From Pseudomonas sp. QTF5 (GTDB taxonomy: Bacteria; Pseudomonadota; Gammaproteobacteria; Pseudomonadales; Pseudomonadaceae): DNA of 64,000 nt. The notes under the pieces were generated by a model. The model searched no databases, had not been told where the DNA came from, and saw only the letters and a list, made by a program, of their open reading frames with translations. The DNA lies in NCBI RefSeq assembly GCF_000512695.2, contig NZ_AZRW02000021.1:1-64000 (forward strand), given 5' to 3'. This document shows positions 40,440-51,000 of this stretch, piece after piece. Numbering within the stretch: the first letter of the stretch is position 1; every line of letters begins with the position of its first letter. Both the position numbers and the translations under genes were made by a program.

Positions 40440-41450
40440 TTACAGCAGGTCTTTTATCAACAATTCAGCCACCTGCACAGCATTGAGCGCGGCCCCTTTG
40501 CGTACGTTATCTGACGTCAGCCACACATTAAGTTCCGCCGGGTCGTCGATCCCGCTGCGAACCCGACCAACGTAAACCACGTCCTGCCCTACCGCATCGC
40601 CTACCGGGGTCGGGTAATCGCCCGCCTCGACCAGTTCGATACCGGGCGCCGCTTCCAGGGCTGCGTTGACTTTCGCCAGATCGACAGCGCTCGACGACTG
40701 CAAGGTCACGCTAAAGCTATCGCCGAAAAACACCGGAGCTTGAATGCAAGTGACGGAAATCTTTAATAACGGCAGCGCCATGACCTGACGCAACTCGCGC
40801 ACCAGGCGTTTTTCCAGCAGCGTATGACCTTGAGTATCAGGCGTACCGACTTGCGCCAGCAGGTTGAAAGCCATCTGCCGATCAAAGAAAGCTGGCTCCA
40901 GCGGGCGCACATTGAGCAGCTCGGCGGTTTGCCGGGCCAGCTCGGTAACCGCTTCGCGACCTTGGGCAGACACCGCCAGACTGGCAGTCAGGCTGATGCG
41001 CTGCAGGTCGAGCACATCGAGTAACGGTGCCAGCACCACCGCCAGCGTCGTCGCCGAAGGGCTTGGGCTGCTGACCTGGAAGGGCTTTTTCAGACCGCTC
41101 AGGATTTCAGCATTGGCCTCGGGCACCACTTGCGGCGCTTGGTCGGCCGGCAAGGCGCCGGACAGATCGATCAGCGAGCAACCGGCGGCCGTGGCACGCG
41201 GAGCGAAACTGAGGGTCACCGCCGGGCCGGCGGCAAAGAACACCAACTGGACTTTGCTGAAATCGAATTCATCGACTTCCCGCACCCGCACGTTCTTGCC
41301 GCGAAACGGTACCGAATGCCCGGCCGATTCACTGCTCGCCAGCAGGTGCAGGTTAGCGACCGGAAAATCCCGCTCTTCGAGAATCTGGACGAGTGTTTCG
41401 CCGACAGTACCGGTGGCGCCGATCACGGCAATATCAAAGGACTGGCTCAT
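40440..41450 (-). CDS. Aspartate-semialdehyde dehydrogenase-like protein lacking the catalytic Cys
   Basis: 336 aa with the Asd fold: IAVIGATGTVGETLVQILEE (Rossmann) and LTSDNVRKGAALNAVQVAEL at the C terminus. In Asd enzymes the nucleophile lies in a PNC(S/T)T motif; here the aligned stretch reads SSPSPSATTLAVVL, with no cysteine, so dehydrogenase activity is unlikely. The neighbour at 41617 is the complete enzyme. A paralogue (Usg/PA3116-like) at this position between asd and fimV is a Pseudomonas feature. The start MSQSFDIAV is preferred because the 46-codon upstream extension reads through intergenic palindromes. Confidence 0.85.
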   Translation of the reverse strand: MSQSFDIAVIGATGTVGETLVQILEERDFPVANLHLLASSESAGHSVPFRGKNVRVREVDEFDFSKVQLVFFAAGPAVTLSFAPRATAAGCSLIDLSGALPADQAPQVVPEANAEILSGLKKPFQVSSPSPSATTLAVVLAPLLDVLDLQRISLTASLAVSAQGREAVTELARQTAELLNVRPLEPAFFDRQMAFNLLAQVGTPDTQGHTLLEKRLVRELRQVMALPLLKISVTCIQAPVFFGDSFSVTLQSSSAVDLAKVNAALEAAPGIELVEAGDYPTPVGDAVGQDVVYVGRVRSGIDDPAELNVWLTSDNVRKGAALNAVQVAELLIKDLL

Positions 41451-41526
41451 GGTTCTACCTCTGGCGAAACGGGGGGAGCGGCACTTTACCGGGTGGTTGG
41501 CAGTGAGGCAATTCACGCCCCATCCT

Positions 41527-41557
41527 GATCGTTCCCACGCTCTGCGTGGGAACGATC
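41527..41557. repeat. Perfect 14-bp palindromic element
   Basis: GATCGTTCCCACGC, loop TCT, GCGTGGGAACGATC. A palindrome of this GTTCCCACGC type is, to my knowledge, common in intergenic DNA of fluorescent pseudomonads. It lies between asd and the asd-like gene, just beyond the asd terminator. Confidence 0.8.
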
Positions 41558-41564
41558 GGTGCGC

Positions 41565-41596
41565 AAAAAAAAACCGCACCTCTTTCAAGGCGCGGG
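41565..41596 (-). terminator. Terminator after asd
   Basis: Minus strand: CCGCGCCTT, loop, AGGTGCGG, then nine T residues. It starts about 20 bp past the asd stop codon. Confidence 0.85.
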
Positions 41597-41616
41597 TTCT
41601 TCATTACATCAATCGA

Positions 41617-42729
41617 TCAACGCTCAAGCAAAATCCGCAGCATGCGGCGCAGCGGTTCGGCCGCGCCCCACAGCAATTGGTCGCCGACGGTGAAGGCACC
41701 GACGAACTGCGACCCCATGTTCAGTTTGCGCAGACGGCCGACTGGTACGTTCAGGGTGCCGGTGACTTTCGTCGGGCTCAGCTCCTGCATGCTGATCTCA
41801 CGGTTGTTCGGCACCAGCTTGACCCATGGGTTGTGCTGGCTGATCAGCCCTTCGATGTCGGCGATCGGCACGTCTTTGTTCAACTTGATGGTCAGCGCCT
41901 GGCTGTGGCAGCGCATGGCGCCGATGCGCACGCAGATGCCATCCACCGGGATCGGGCTCTTGAAGCGACCGAGGATCTTGTTGGTCTCGGCCTGGGCCTT
42001 CCACTCTTCGCGGCTCTGACCGTTCGGCAGTTCCTTGTCGATCCACGGGATCAGGCTGCCAGCCAGCGGTACGCCGAAGTTTTCGGTCGGGTACGCGTCG
42101 CTGCGCATGGCTTCGGCGACACGGCGGTCGATGTCGAGGATGGCGCTAGCCGGGTCGGCCAGTTGATCGGCGACAGCGGTGTGGGTCACACCCATTTGCT
42201 TGATCAGTTCACGCATGTGCTGCGCGCCGCCACCGGAGGCCGCCTGATAGGTCATGGCGCTCATCCACTCGACCAGACCGGCTTCGAACAGGCCGCCCAG
42301 GCCCATCAGCATCAGGCTGACGGTGCAGTTGCCGCCGATGTAGTTCTTGGTGCCCGCGTCGAGCTGCTGGTCGATGACCTTGCGGTTCACCGGGTCCAGC
42401 ACGATCACTGCGTCATCCTGCATGCGCAGGCTGGAAGCGGCGTCGATCCAGTAACCCTGCCAGCCGGCTTCACGCAGTTTCGGGAAGACTTCGCTGGTGT
42501 AGTCGCCACCCTGGCAGGTCAGAATCACGTCGAGGGTTTTCAGCTCTTCAATGCTGTAAGCGTCCTTGAGCGGAGCAATGTCCTTGCCCACGGACGGGCC
42601 TTGGCCACCGACATTGGAAGTGGTGAAAAACACCGGCTCGATAAGATCGAAATCCTGCTCTTCCAGCATCCGCTGCATGAGCACGGAACCGACCATACCG
42701 CGCCAACCGATCAGACCTACACGTTTCAT
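41617..42729 (-). CDS. asd: Aspartate-semialdehyde dehydrogenase
   Basis: 370 aa. NADPH-dependent reduction of aspartyl phosphate to the semialdehyde, the branch point to Lys, Met, Thr and diaminopimelate. The Rossmann motif is VGLIGWRGMVGSVLMQRMLE; the catalytic cysteine lies in YIGGNCTVSLMLMGLGGLF and the acid-base histidine in RIGAMRCHSQALTIKL. It belongs to the gamma-proteobacterial Asd class. It follows leuB by 68 bp and ends with a clear terminator. Confidence 0.97.
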   Translation of the reverse strand: MKRVGLIGWRGMVGSVLMQRMLEEQDFDLIEPVFFTTSNVGGQGPSVGKDIAPLKDAYSIEELKTLDVILTCQGGDYTSEVFPKLREAGWQGYWIDAASSLRMQDDAVIVLDPVNRKVIDQQLDAGTKNYIGGNCTVSLMLMGLGGLFEAGLVEWMSAMTYQAASGGGAQHMRELIKQMGVTHTAVADQLADPASAILDIDRRVAEAMRSDAYPTENFGVPLAGSLIPWIDKELPNGQSREEWKAQAETNKILGRFKSPIPVDGICVRIGAMRCHSQALTIKLNKDVPIADIEGLISQHNPWVKLVPNNREISMQELSPTKVTGTLNVPVGRLRKLNMGSQFVGAFTVGDQLLWGAAEPLRRMLRILLER

Positions 42730-42797
42730 CGCAACTACACCTTCTTGAAAAGTGGGCCGCTGCTTTCATGGTTGAAAGTCGCAGCGGGCCAGAGAGA

Positions 42798-43880
<1,083 letters not shown>

Positions 43881-43939
43881 GCTTTCCTCATGTCATCAGT
43901 CGGCACGCCCTTGGGCGTACCCGGAAAAAGTCTTGGCGC

Positions 43940-44707
43940 TTATCGTTCAGCCATCAGCACCAGCACATCTGTACTGAACGAACCATCGGCCTCAATCTCG
44001 AAATATTCGCGAACTTCATTGCCCATCGATTGCTGCAACTCGCGGATTGCCGCGCGCATCACCTGCGGCGTACGCATGCGCTCAACCCAGGACGTGTATT
44101 CAAGGCGCAGCCGTTGGCGCGTGGTGCTGCGGGTATGCAATCCCGCCTCGCTGATCTGACGCAACCACTCGCCCGCAGAATAATCGCGCACGTGACTGGT
44201 GTCGCGCAGCACTTCGACGCTTTGCAGGTAAGTGTCGAACAACGGGCTGCCCGGTGACAACACATCAATGAACGCCGCCACCCCGCCCGGCTTCAGCACC
44301 CGGCGAACTTCGCGCAGGGCCAGCCCGAGGTCGCTCCAATGGTGCGCCGAATAACGACTGAAGACGAAATCGAACTCGCCATCGGCGAACGGCAGGCGCT
44401 CGGCGGCACCCAGTACGGTGGACACGTTGCTCAAGCCGCGATCGACGGCCGCAGCGGCCACCACGTCGAGCATCTGTTGAGACAGGTCGTAAGCCACCAC
44501 TTCCTTGACCAGCGAAGCCACATGAAAACTCACATGACCAGCGCCGCAACCCAAGTCCAGCACACGGGCATCGCCCTGCCCTGCCAGTTCAGCCTGTAGC
44601 AGCGCGAACTCAGTGCCTTGAGCGTGTACGGCGCTGCTCAGGTAGGCCGAGGCCTGTTCACCGAATTGCTTTTGTACTACCTGACTGTGTGGGGCGGTGC
44701 TGGTCAT
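43940..44707 (-). CDS. SAM-dependent class I methyltransferase
   Basis: 255 aa, UbiE/COQ5-like. Motif I ARVLDLGCGAGHVS is at 47-60; the acidic loop VVAYDLSQQMLDVV and the post-motif FSRYSAHHWSDLGLALREVR with VLKPGG follow. Substrate unknown. The start is MTSTAPHSQ; the longer open frame begins inside the REP pair at 44746-44810 and reads MWERACSRR, a translation of REP DNA, so it is rejected. It lies between leuB and leuD, a constant position in Pseudomonas. Confidence 0.88.
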   Translation of the reverse strand: MTSTAPHSQVVQKQFGEQASAYLSSAVHAQGTEFALLQAELAGQGDARVLDLGCGAGHVSFHVASLVKEVVAYDLSQQMLDVVAAAAVDRGLSNVSTVLGAAERLPFADGEFDFVFSRYSAHHWSDLGLALREVRRVLKPGGVAAFIDVLSPGSPLFDTYLQSVEVLRDTSHVRDYSAGEWLRQISEAGLHTRSTTRQRLRLEYTSWVERMRTPQVMRAAIRELQQSMGNEVREYFEIEADGSFSTDVLVLMAER

Positions 44708-44745
44708 AGTTATGTCCTGATATTTGTGTTGTCTGATCTGCCGTC

Positions 44746-44810
44746 TTCGCGAGCAAGCCCGCTCCCACATTTGAAATGCAATCCAATGTGGGAGCGGGCT
44801 TGCTCGCGAA
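44746..44810. repeat. REP pair (BIME)
   Basis: Inverted REP at 44746-44768 and direct REP at 44788-44810, 19 bp apart and perfectly complementary, able to form one long hairpin in the leuD to methyltransferase transcript. Confidence 0.9.
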
Positions 44811-44844
44811 GAGGCCGGCCCTACCTACATCAATTTCGGATCAA

Positions 44845-45489
44845 TCACGCATCACGAAACAACCACGGCTGACTCGCGCGATGCTTGGCTTCAAACGTGG
44901 CAATCGCCTCGTGGTCCTGCAAGGTCAGGCCGATATCGTCCAGGCCATTGAGCAGACAGTGTTTGCGGAAGGCATCGATTTCAAAGTTCAACACCTTGCC
45001 ATCCGGACGGGTCACGGTCTGGGCTTGCAGATCAACCTGCAACTGATAGCCCGGAGTCGCCTCAACCTGCTGGAACAGTTCATCGACTTCAGCATCGCTC
45101 AGGATGATCGGCAGCAAGCCGTTCTTGAAGCTGTTGTTGAAGAAGATGTCGGCATAGCTCGGCGCGATGATGCTGCGGAAACCGTACTCTTCCAGCGCCC
45201 ACGGCGCGTGTTCGCGGCTGGAGCCGCAACCGAAGTTCTCGCGGGCCAGCAACACGCTGGCGCCCTGATAACGCTCGGCGTTGAGGACGAAGTCCTTGTT
45301 CAGCGGGCGCTTGGAGTTGTCCTGATACGGCTGCCCGACATCCAGGTAACGCCACTCATCGAACAGGTTCGGACCGAAACCGGTGCGCTTGATCGACTTC
45401 AAGAACTGCTTCGGAATGATCTGATCGGTGTCGACATTGGCACGATCCAAAGGCGCGACAAGACCAGTGTGCTGGGTAAAAGCTTTCAT
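44845..45489 (-). CDS. leuD: 3-isopropylmalate dehydratase small subunit
   Basis: 214 aa, the swivel domain that completes the LeuCD isomerase. Opens with the typical MKAFTQHTGLVAPLDRANVD and has the substrate-binding loop FGCGSSREHAPWALEEYGFR. Length is standard (~212-215 aa). It lies 11 bp after leuC and is followed by a REP pair. Confidence 0.97.
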   Translation of the reverse strand: MKAFTQHTGLVAPLDRANVDTDQIIPKQFLKSIKRTGFGPNLFDEWRYLDVGQPYQDNSKRPLNKDFVLNAERYQGASVLLARENFGCGSSREHAPWALEEYGFRSIIAPSYADIFFNNSFKNGLLPIILSDAEVDELFQQVEATPGYQLQVDLQAQTVTRPDGKVLNFEIDAFRKHCLLNGLDDIGLTLQDHEAIATFEAKHRASQPWLFRDA

Positions 45490-45500
45490 GCTGCGCTCCT

Positions 45501-46919
45501 TTAGATCAATTCACGGACGTCGACAAAACGACCGTTCACCGCGGCGGCGGCGGCCATGGCCGGGCTCACGAGGTGCGTACGGCCACCGGCGCCCTGACGG
45601 CCTTCGAAGTTACGGTTGGAGGTCGACGCGCAATGCTCGCCCGACTCCAAACGGTCCGGGTTCATCGCCAGGCACATCGAGCAACCCGGCTCGCGCCATT
45701 CAAAACCGGCTTCGAGGAAAATCTTGTCCAGGCCTTCGGATTCGGCCTGAGCCTTCACCAGCCCCGAACCCGGCACCACGATGGCCTGCTTGATGGTCGA
45801 AGCCACTTTGCGACCCTTGGCGATCACAGCAGCGGCGCGCAGGTCTTCGATCCGCGAGTTGGTGCAGGAGCCAATGAATACGCGGTCCAGCTGAATATCG
45901 GTGATCGCCTGATTGGCGGTCAAACCCATGTACTTCAACGCGCGCTCGATGGAGCCACGCTTGACCAGGTCCATTTCCTTCGCTGGATCGGGAACGTTCT
46001 GATCGACAGCCAAGACCATCTCAGGCGAGGTACCCCAGCTGACTTGCGGTTTGATCTGAGTGGCATCGAGCTCGACGATGGTGTCGAACTTGGCATCCGC
46101 GTCGGAAACCAGGTCTTTCCAGGCCTCGACAGCCAAGTCCCATTCCGCGCCCTTCGGAGCAAATGGACGGCCCTTGACGTAAGCCACGGTTTTTTCGTCG
46201 GCGGCCACCAGACCTACGCGAGCGCCGGCCTCGATCGACATGTTGCAAATGGTCATGCGGCCTTCAACGGACAAGTCGCGAATCGCGCTACCGGCGAACT
46301 CGATGGCATGGCCGTTACCGCCGGCGGTGCCGATCTTGCCGATCACTGCGAGAACGATGTCCTTGGCGGTGACGCCGAACGGCAATTGGCCTTCGACCGA
46401 TACCAGCATGTTTTTCATCTTTTTCGCGACCAGGCACTGAGTGGCGAGCACGTGCTCGACCTCGGAAGTGCCGATACCGTGAGCCAGGGCACCGAACGCG
46501 CCGTGGGTCGAGGTATGGGAGTCGCCGCAAACTACGGTCATGCCCGGCAAGGTGGCGCCCTGCTCCGGGCCGATGACGTGGACGATGCCTTGGCGGACGT
46601 CATTCATCTTGAATTCGACGATGCCGTATTCGTCACAGTTATCGTCGAGGGTCTGAACCTGCAAACGCGAGACCTGGTCGACAATCGCTTCGATGCCGCC
46701 CTTGCGCTCCGGAGTCGTCGGAACGTTGTGGTCCGGGGTCGCGATGTTGGCATCGATGCGCCAAGGCTTGCGCCCGGCCAGACGCAGGCCTTCGAAGGCT
46801 TGCGGCGAGGTCACTTCGTGGATGATGTGACGATCGATGTAGATCAGCGCCGAGCCATCGTCGCGCTGCTTGACCAAATGCGAATCCCAGAGCTTGTCGT
46901 AGAGCGTTTTGCCGGCCAT
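45501..46919 (-). CDS. leuC: 3-isopropylmalate dehydratase large subunit
   Basis: 472 aa, aconitase superfamily. Isomerises 2-isopropylmalate to 3-isopropylmalate with a [4Fe-4S] cluster. The cluster cysteines are seen in FIGSCTNSRIEDLRAAAVIA and in REPGCSMCLAMNPDRL. CGDSHTSTHGAFGALAHGIG is also conserved. The start MAGKTLYDKLWDSH is the family start, 5 codons inside a longer frame. Divergent from a LysR-type gene, with about 158 bp between the two. Confidence 0.97.
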   Translation of the reverse strand: MAGKTLYDKLWDSHLVKQRDDGSALIYIDRHIIHEVTSPQAFEGLRLAGRKPWRIDANIATPDHNVPTTPERKGGIEAIVDQVSRLQVQTLDDNCDEYGIVEFKMNDVRQGIVHVIGPEQGATLPGMTVVCGDSHTSTHGAFGALAHGIGTSEVEHVLATQCLVAKKMKNMLVSVEGQLPFGVTAKDIVLAVIGKIGTAGGNGHAIEFAGSAIRDLSVEGRMTICNMSIEAGARVGLVAADEKTVAYVKGRPFAPKGAEWDLAVEAWKDLVSDADAKFDTIVELDATQIKPQVSWGTSPEMVLAVDQNVPDPAKEMDLVKRGSIERALKYMGLTANQAITDIQLDRVFIGSCTNSRIEDLRAAAVIAKGRKVASTIKQAIVVPGSGLVKAQAESEGLDKIFLEAGFEWREPGCSMCLAMNPDRLESGEHCASTSNRNFEGRQGAGGRTHLVSPAMAAAAAVNGRFVDVRELI

Positions 46920-47077
46920 CGGACGGTTCCTCATCAGCTTGTTTCTATGCCCCAGGCTTTGAACATTTCAATAACCCTTTGGCTTGTGAGGTCGATCCTA
47001 GGGGGTTACATTAAATAACTCAAATTCATATTTTTCATGCTTTGCATAACCAACTGGAATGCCACCGAGACATCATC

Positions 47078-47968
47078 ATGGACCTCGCCAACCTTAATGC
47101 TTTTATCGCGATTGCCGAGACTGGAAGCTTCTCCGGCGCCGGCGAACGACTGCACCTGACACAACCAGCCATCAGCAAGCGCATCGCCGGGCTGGAGCAG
47201 CAATTGAAGGTGCGGCTGTTCGATCGACTGGGCCGGGAAGTCAGCTTGACCGAAGCCGGTCGCGCCCTGCTGCCACGGGCCTATCAGATCCTCAATGTGC
47301 TGGATGACACCCGTCGCGCACTGACCAATCTGACTGGCGAAGTCACCGGTCGTCTGACATTGGCCACCAGTCATCACATTGGCCTGCACCGTTTGCCGCC
47401 CTTATTAAGGGAGTTCACTCGACGTTACCCACAAGTGGCGCTGGATATTCAGTTCCTCGATTCGGAAGTGGCCTACGAAGAAATCCTCCATGGCCGCGCC
47501 GAACTGGCGGTAATCACTCTTGCGCCGGAACCTCACGTACTGGTCAAGGCCACGCCTGTATGGGACGACCCGCTGGATTTCGTGGTCGCCCCGGAGCATT
47601 CGCTGATCGCTAACGGTCCCGTCAGCCTGGCGGATATTGCCCTGCACCCTGCGGTTTTCCCCGGCGGCAATACCTTTACCCACCACATCGTGCAGCGCCT
47701 GTTCGAGGCCCAGGGCCTGACGCCGAACATCGCCATGAGCACGAATTATCTGGAAACCATAAAAATGATGGTGTCGATCGGCCTCGCCTGGAGCGTTTTG
47801 CCGCGCACCATGCTGGACGATCAAGTGGCGCGCATACCTTTGCCGGGCATACAGCTCACTCGCCAGCTAGGCTATATCCTGCACACCGAACGGACGCTGT
47901 CGAACGCGGCACGGGCCTTTATGGCCCTGCTGGATGCACAAATCGATCAGCCAGGGACTCGCGGCTAA
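47078..47968 (+). CDS. LysR-family transcriptional regulator, divergent from leuC
   Basis: 296 aa. The N-terminal winged helix MDLANLNAFIAIAETGSFSG ... LTQPAISKRIAGLEQQLKVR is followed by the LysR substrate domain. It is transcribed away from leuC, the classic arrangement for a LysR regulator and its target, so control of leuCD is a reasonable inference; the effector is unknown. The ATG at 47078 is preferred; a start 12 codons upstream would extend it without homology. The intergenic region is A/T-rich. Confidence 0.9.
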   Translation: MDLANLNAFIAIAETGSFSGAGERLHLTQPAISKRIAGLEQQLKVRLFDRLGREVSLTEAGRALLPRAYQILNVLDDTRRALTNLTGEVTGRLTLATSHHIGLHRLPPLLREFTRRYPQVALDIQFLDSEVAYEEILHGRAELAVITLAPEPHVLVKATPVWDDPLDFVVAPEHSLIANGPVSLADIALHPAVFPGGNTFTHHIVQRLFEAQGLTPNIAMSTNYLETIKMMVSIGLAWSVLPRTMLDDQVARIPLPGIQLTRQLGYILHTERTLSNAARAFMALLDAQIDQPGTRG

Positions 47969-48052
47969 GCTGTGCTTCTTGTTTTTGTGCTACGCCTATA
48001 GAGCCCCAAAACCCTGTGCCTAACGCCCAATTCAGCCCAAGGCCTGTTATCC

Positions 48053-51000
48053 ATGCCCAAATCTGTTGAACGTATGCCGCCGATGCCACGAATTCAGGCG
48101 CTTGACCCCAAACGGTCCGAGCAGAGTTGGGAAAGCGCCCCGCAGTTGCTAGCGGCCCTCAACGGCGCTCGGCTCGGCGCCTGGTATTGGGACATCGAGC
48201 GCGGGCAAATCAGTTGGTCCCGGGGTACTCAGGCGTTGTTCGGCTTCGATCCCCGGCAACCGTTGCCCGAGGACCTGGAATACCTCGACCTGCTGCCCCA
48301 GGAGGATCGGGCGAAAACCATCCGTGCCTTCAATGCAGTGATCGCCGGCGCCCCGCTGGAACAGGCCATGCACCATCGCATCCGCTGGCCCGACGGCAGC
48401 CTGCACTGGCTGGAAATCAACGGCAGCCTGCTCCCGGACAAAAACGGCCGGCCGCGAATGATTGGGGTCATTCGTGAAATCACCCATCAGCGCCAGCGCG
48501 AACAGGCGCTGAGCAGCTCGGAAAAACGCTTCGCCACGCTGTTTCACCTGTGCCCGAACATGGTCCTGCTGACCCGCCAGGAGGATGGGCTGATCAGCGA
48601 AGCCAACCAGTATTTCGAAAGCCTGTTCGGCTGGCCGGTGCAAGACGCTATCGGCCGAACCACGCTGGAACTGGGCCTGTGGGTCAACCCGGAGCAACGG
48701 GTGCAACTGGTCAAGGCCACCAAGGCCAAAGGCGAGCTGATCAACATGGAGGTGCAGTTTCGCGCCAGCAATGGGCAGGTTCACGACGGCATTCTCAGTG
48801 CGCAAAAGGTCGAACTCGAGGGCCAGCCTTATCTGCTGAGCACGTTCCTTGACACCACCGAACGCAAAATTGCCGAGCACGCCCTCAAAGACAGCCAGGA
48901 ACGCCTCGACCTGGCCCTGGATTCGGCGCAACTCGGCACCTGGGACTGGCACATTCCCAGCGGCATGCTTTACGGCTCGGCACGGGCCGCCCAGTTGCAT
49001 GGGCTGGAGCCCAAACCCTTCCATGAATCCTTCGATGCGTTTTTCGAAGGCGTGCCCGGCGAAGAACGCGACACCATGCGCGACGCCTACCGCAGCTTGC
49101 GCGAAGGCCCGGCCGGCAATTATCAACTGACGTACCGGGTGCAACTGCAGGACGGCAGTTCGCGCTACCTGGAAAGCCGCGCCAGACTTTATCGAGACGA
49201 TCACGGCACCCCGTTTCGCATGGCCGGCACACTGCTGGACATCACAGATCAGGTGGAGCGCGAACAGCAACTGGTGGCGTCGGAAGAGAAATTCGCCACT
49301 TTGTTTCAGGTCAGCCCGGACCCGATTTGCGTCACGCGTCAGGACACCGGTCACTTCATCGAGATCAACTCCAGTTTCACTCAGACATTCGGCTGGAACA
49401 CCGTCGACGTGATTGGTCGCAGCGCCGACGAAATCGGCCTGTGGGACGCTTCAGCGAAAAGCCTGCAAAGGATTGAGCGGGTCATCCGCGAACAGGGCCT
49501 GAACAATGTGGCGATCATCGTTCAGCATAAGGACGGGCCGTCCCTGACCTGCGTGATATCGAGCCGCCAGATCAGCGTCGGCGACCAACCCTGCATCGTC
49601 ACCACCCTGCGCGACATCACCCAGCAGCAACGCTCGGAAGCGGCGCTCAAGGCCAGTGAGGAGAAGTTCGCCAAGGCCTTCCACTCAAGCCCCGACGCCA
49701 TCACCATTACCGAGCGCGACACCGGACGCTATCTGGAGGTTAACGATGGTTTCTGTCGCCTGACTGGCTACCGCGCTGATGAAGTGATCGGCCGCACGGT
49801 GTATCAAGTCGGCATCTGGGCCGAAGAGAAACAACGCTCGGCGCTGCTGGCGGAGCTACAGATCAAGGGCCGGGTTCACCATCAGGAAATGCTCGGGCGC
49901 AACAAACGTGGCGAGTTGCTGACCGTCGAAGTCTCGGTGGAGCCGATCACCCTCAACGAAACGGCGTGCCTGCTGCTGACCGCGCGGGACGTCAGCTTGC
50001 TGAAAAACGCCGAAGCGCAGATCCGTCACCTGGCCTACCACGACCCGCTGACCAACCTGCCCAACCGCGCCCTGCTGATGGATCGTCTAAGCCAGCAGAT
50101 TGCCCTGCTCAAGCGCCACAACCTGCGCGGCGCGCTGATGTTCCTCGATCTCGACCATTTCAAACATATCAACGACTCCCTCGGCCACCCGGTGGGCGAT
50201 ACGGTGCTGAAGATCATCACCGCGCGCCTTGAAGCCAGCGTGCGCATGGAAGACACCGTCGCGCGTCTGGGCGGTGACGAGTTCGTGGTACTGCTCAGCG
50301 GCCTGGAAGGCTCGCGTAGCGACGTCAGCGCCCAGGTCCGGGAGTTGGCGGACACCCTGCGCGAACTGCTGTCCGAACCGATGTTCCTCGATGGACAGCG
50401 CCTGCAAGTAACACCGAGCATCGGCATCGCGCTGATCCCCGACCACGGCTCGACCCCGACCGACTTGCTCAAACGTGCCGATATCGCCCTCTACCGCGCC
50501 AAAGACTCGGGCCGCAACACCACGCAGATGTATCACAACACCATGCAGAAGGCCGCCAGCGAACGCCTGCGCATGGAAACCGACCTGCGTCTGGCGCTTT
50601 CCCGGGGTGAGTTCAGCGTGCAATACCAACCGCAGGTGGATGCTCGAGACAACCGCATAACCGGCGCCGAGGCTTTGGTGCGCTGGCACCATCCGCAGCT
50701 GGGCGCGCAATCGCCCACCGAGTTCATCAAGGTGCTGGAAGACAGCGGGCTGATTCTGGAAGTCGGCACGTGGATCCTCGACGAAGCCTGCAAGGCCTTC
50801 AAACAACTGACTGCCAAAGGTCTGATCGACCCGCTCAATTTCAGCCTGTGCGTGAACATCAGCCCCCGGCAATTCCGTCAGAACGATTTCGTCGAACGCA
50901 TCGAACACAGCCTCGGCAGCCATGGCCTGCCCTGCTCATTGCTGAAACTGGAAATTACCGAAGGCATCGTCATCCAGAACCTGGACGACACCATCAGCAA

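Noticed and set aside
44708..44770. N-terminal extension of the methyltransferase (MWERACSRRR...)
   Set aside because: It is a translation of the REP palindrome; the same peptide appears wherever a REP is read in that frame.
45573..47018. 481-aa plus-strand frame opposite leuC
   Set aside because: Complementary shadow of leuC with no domain.
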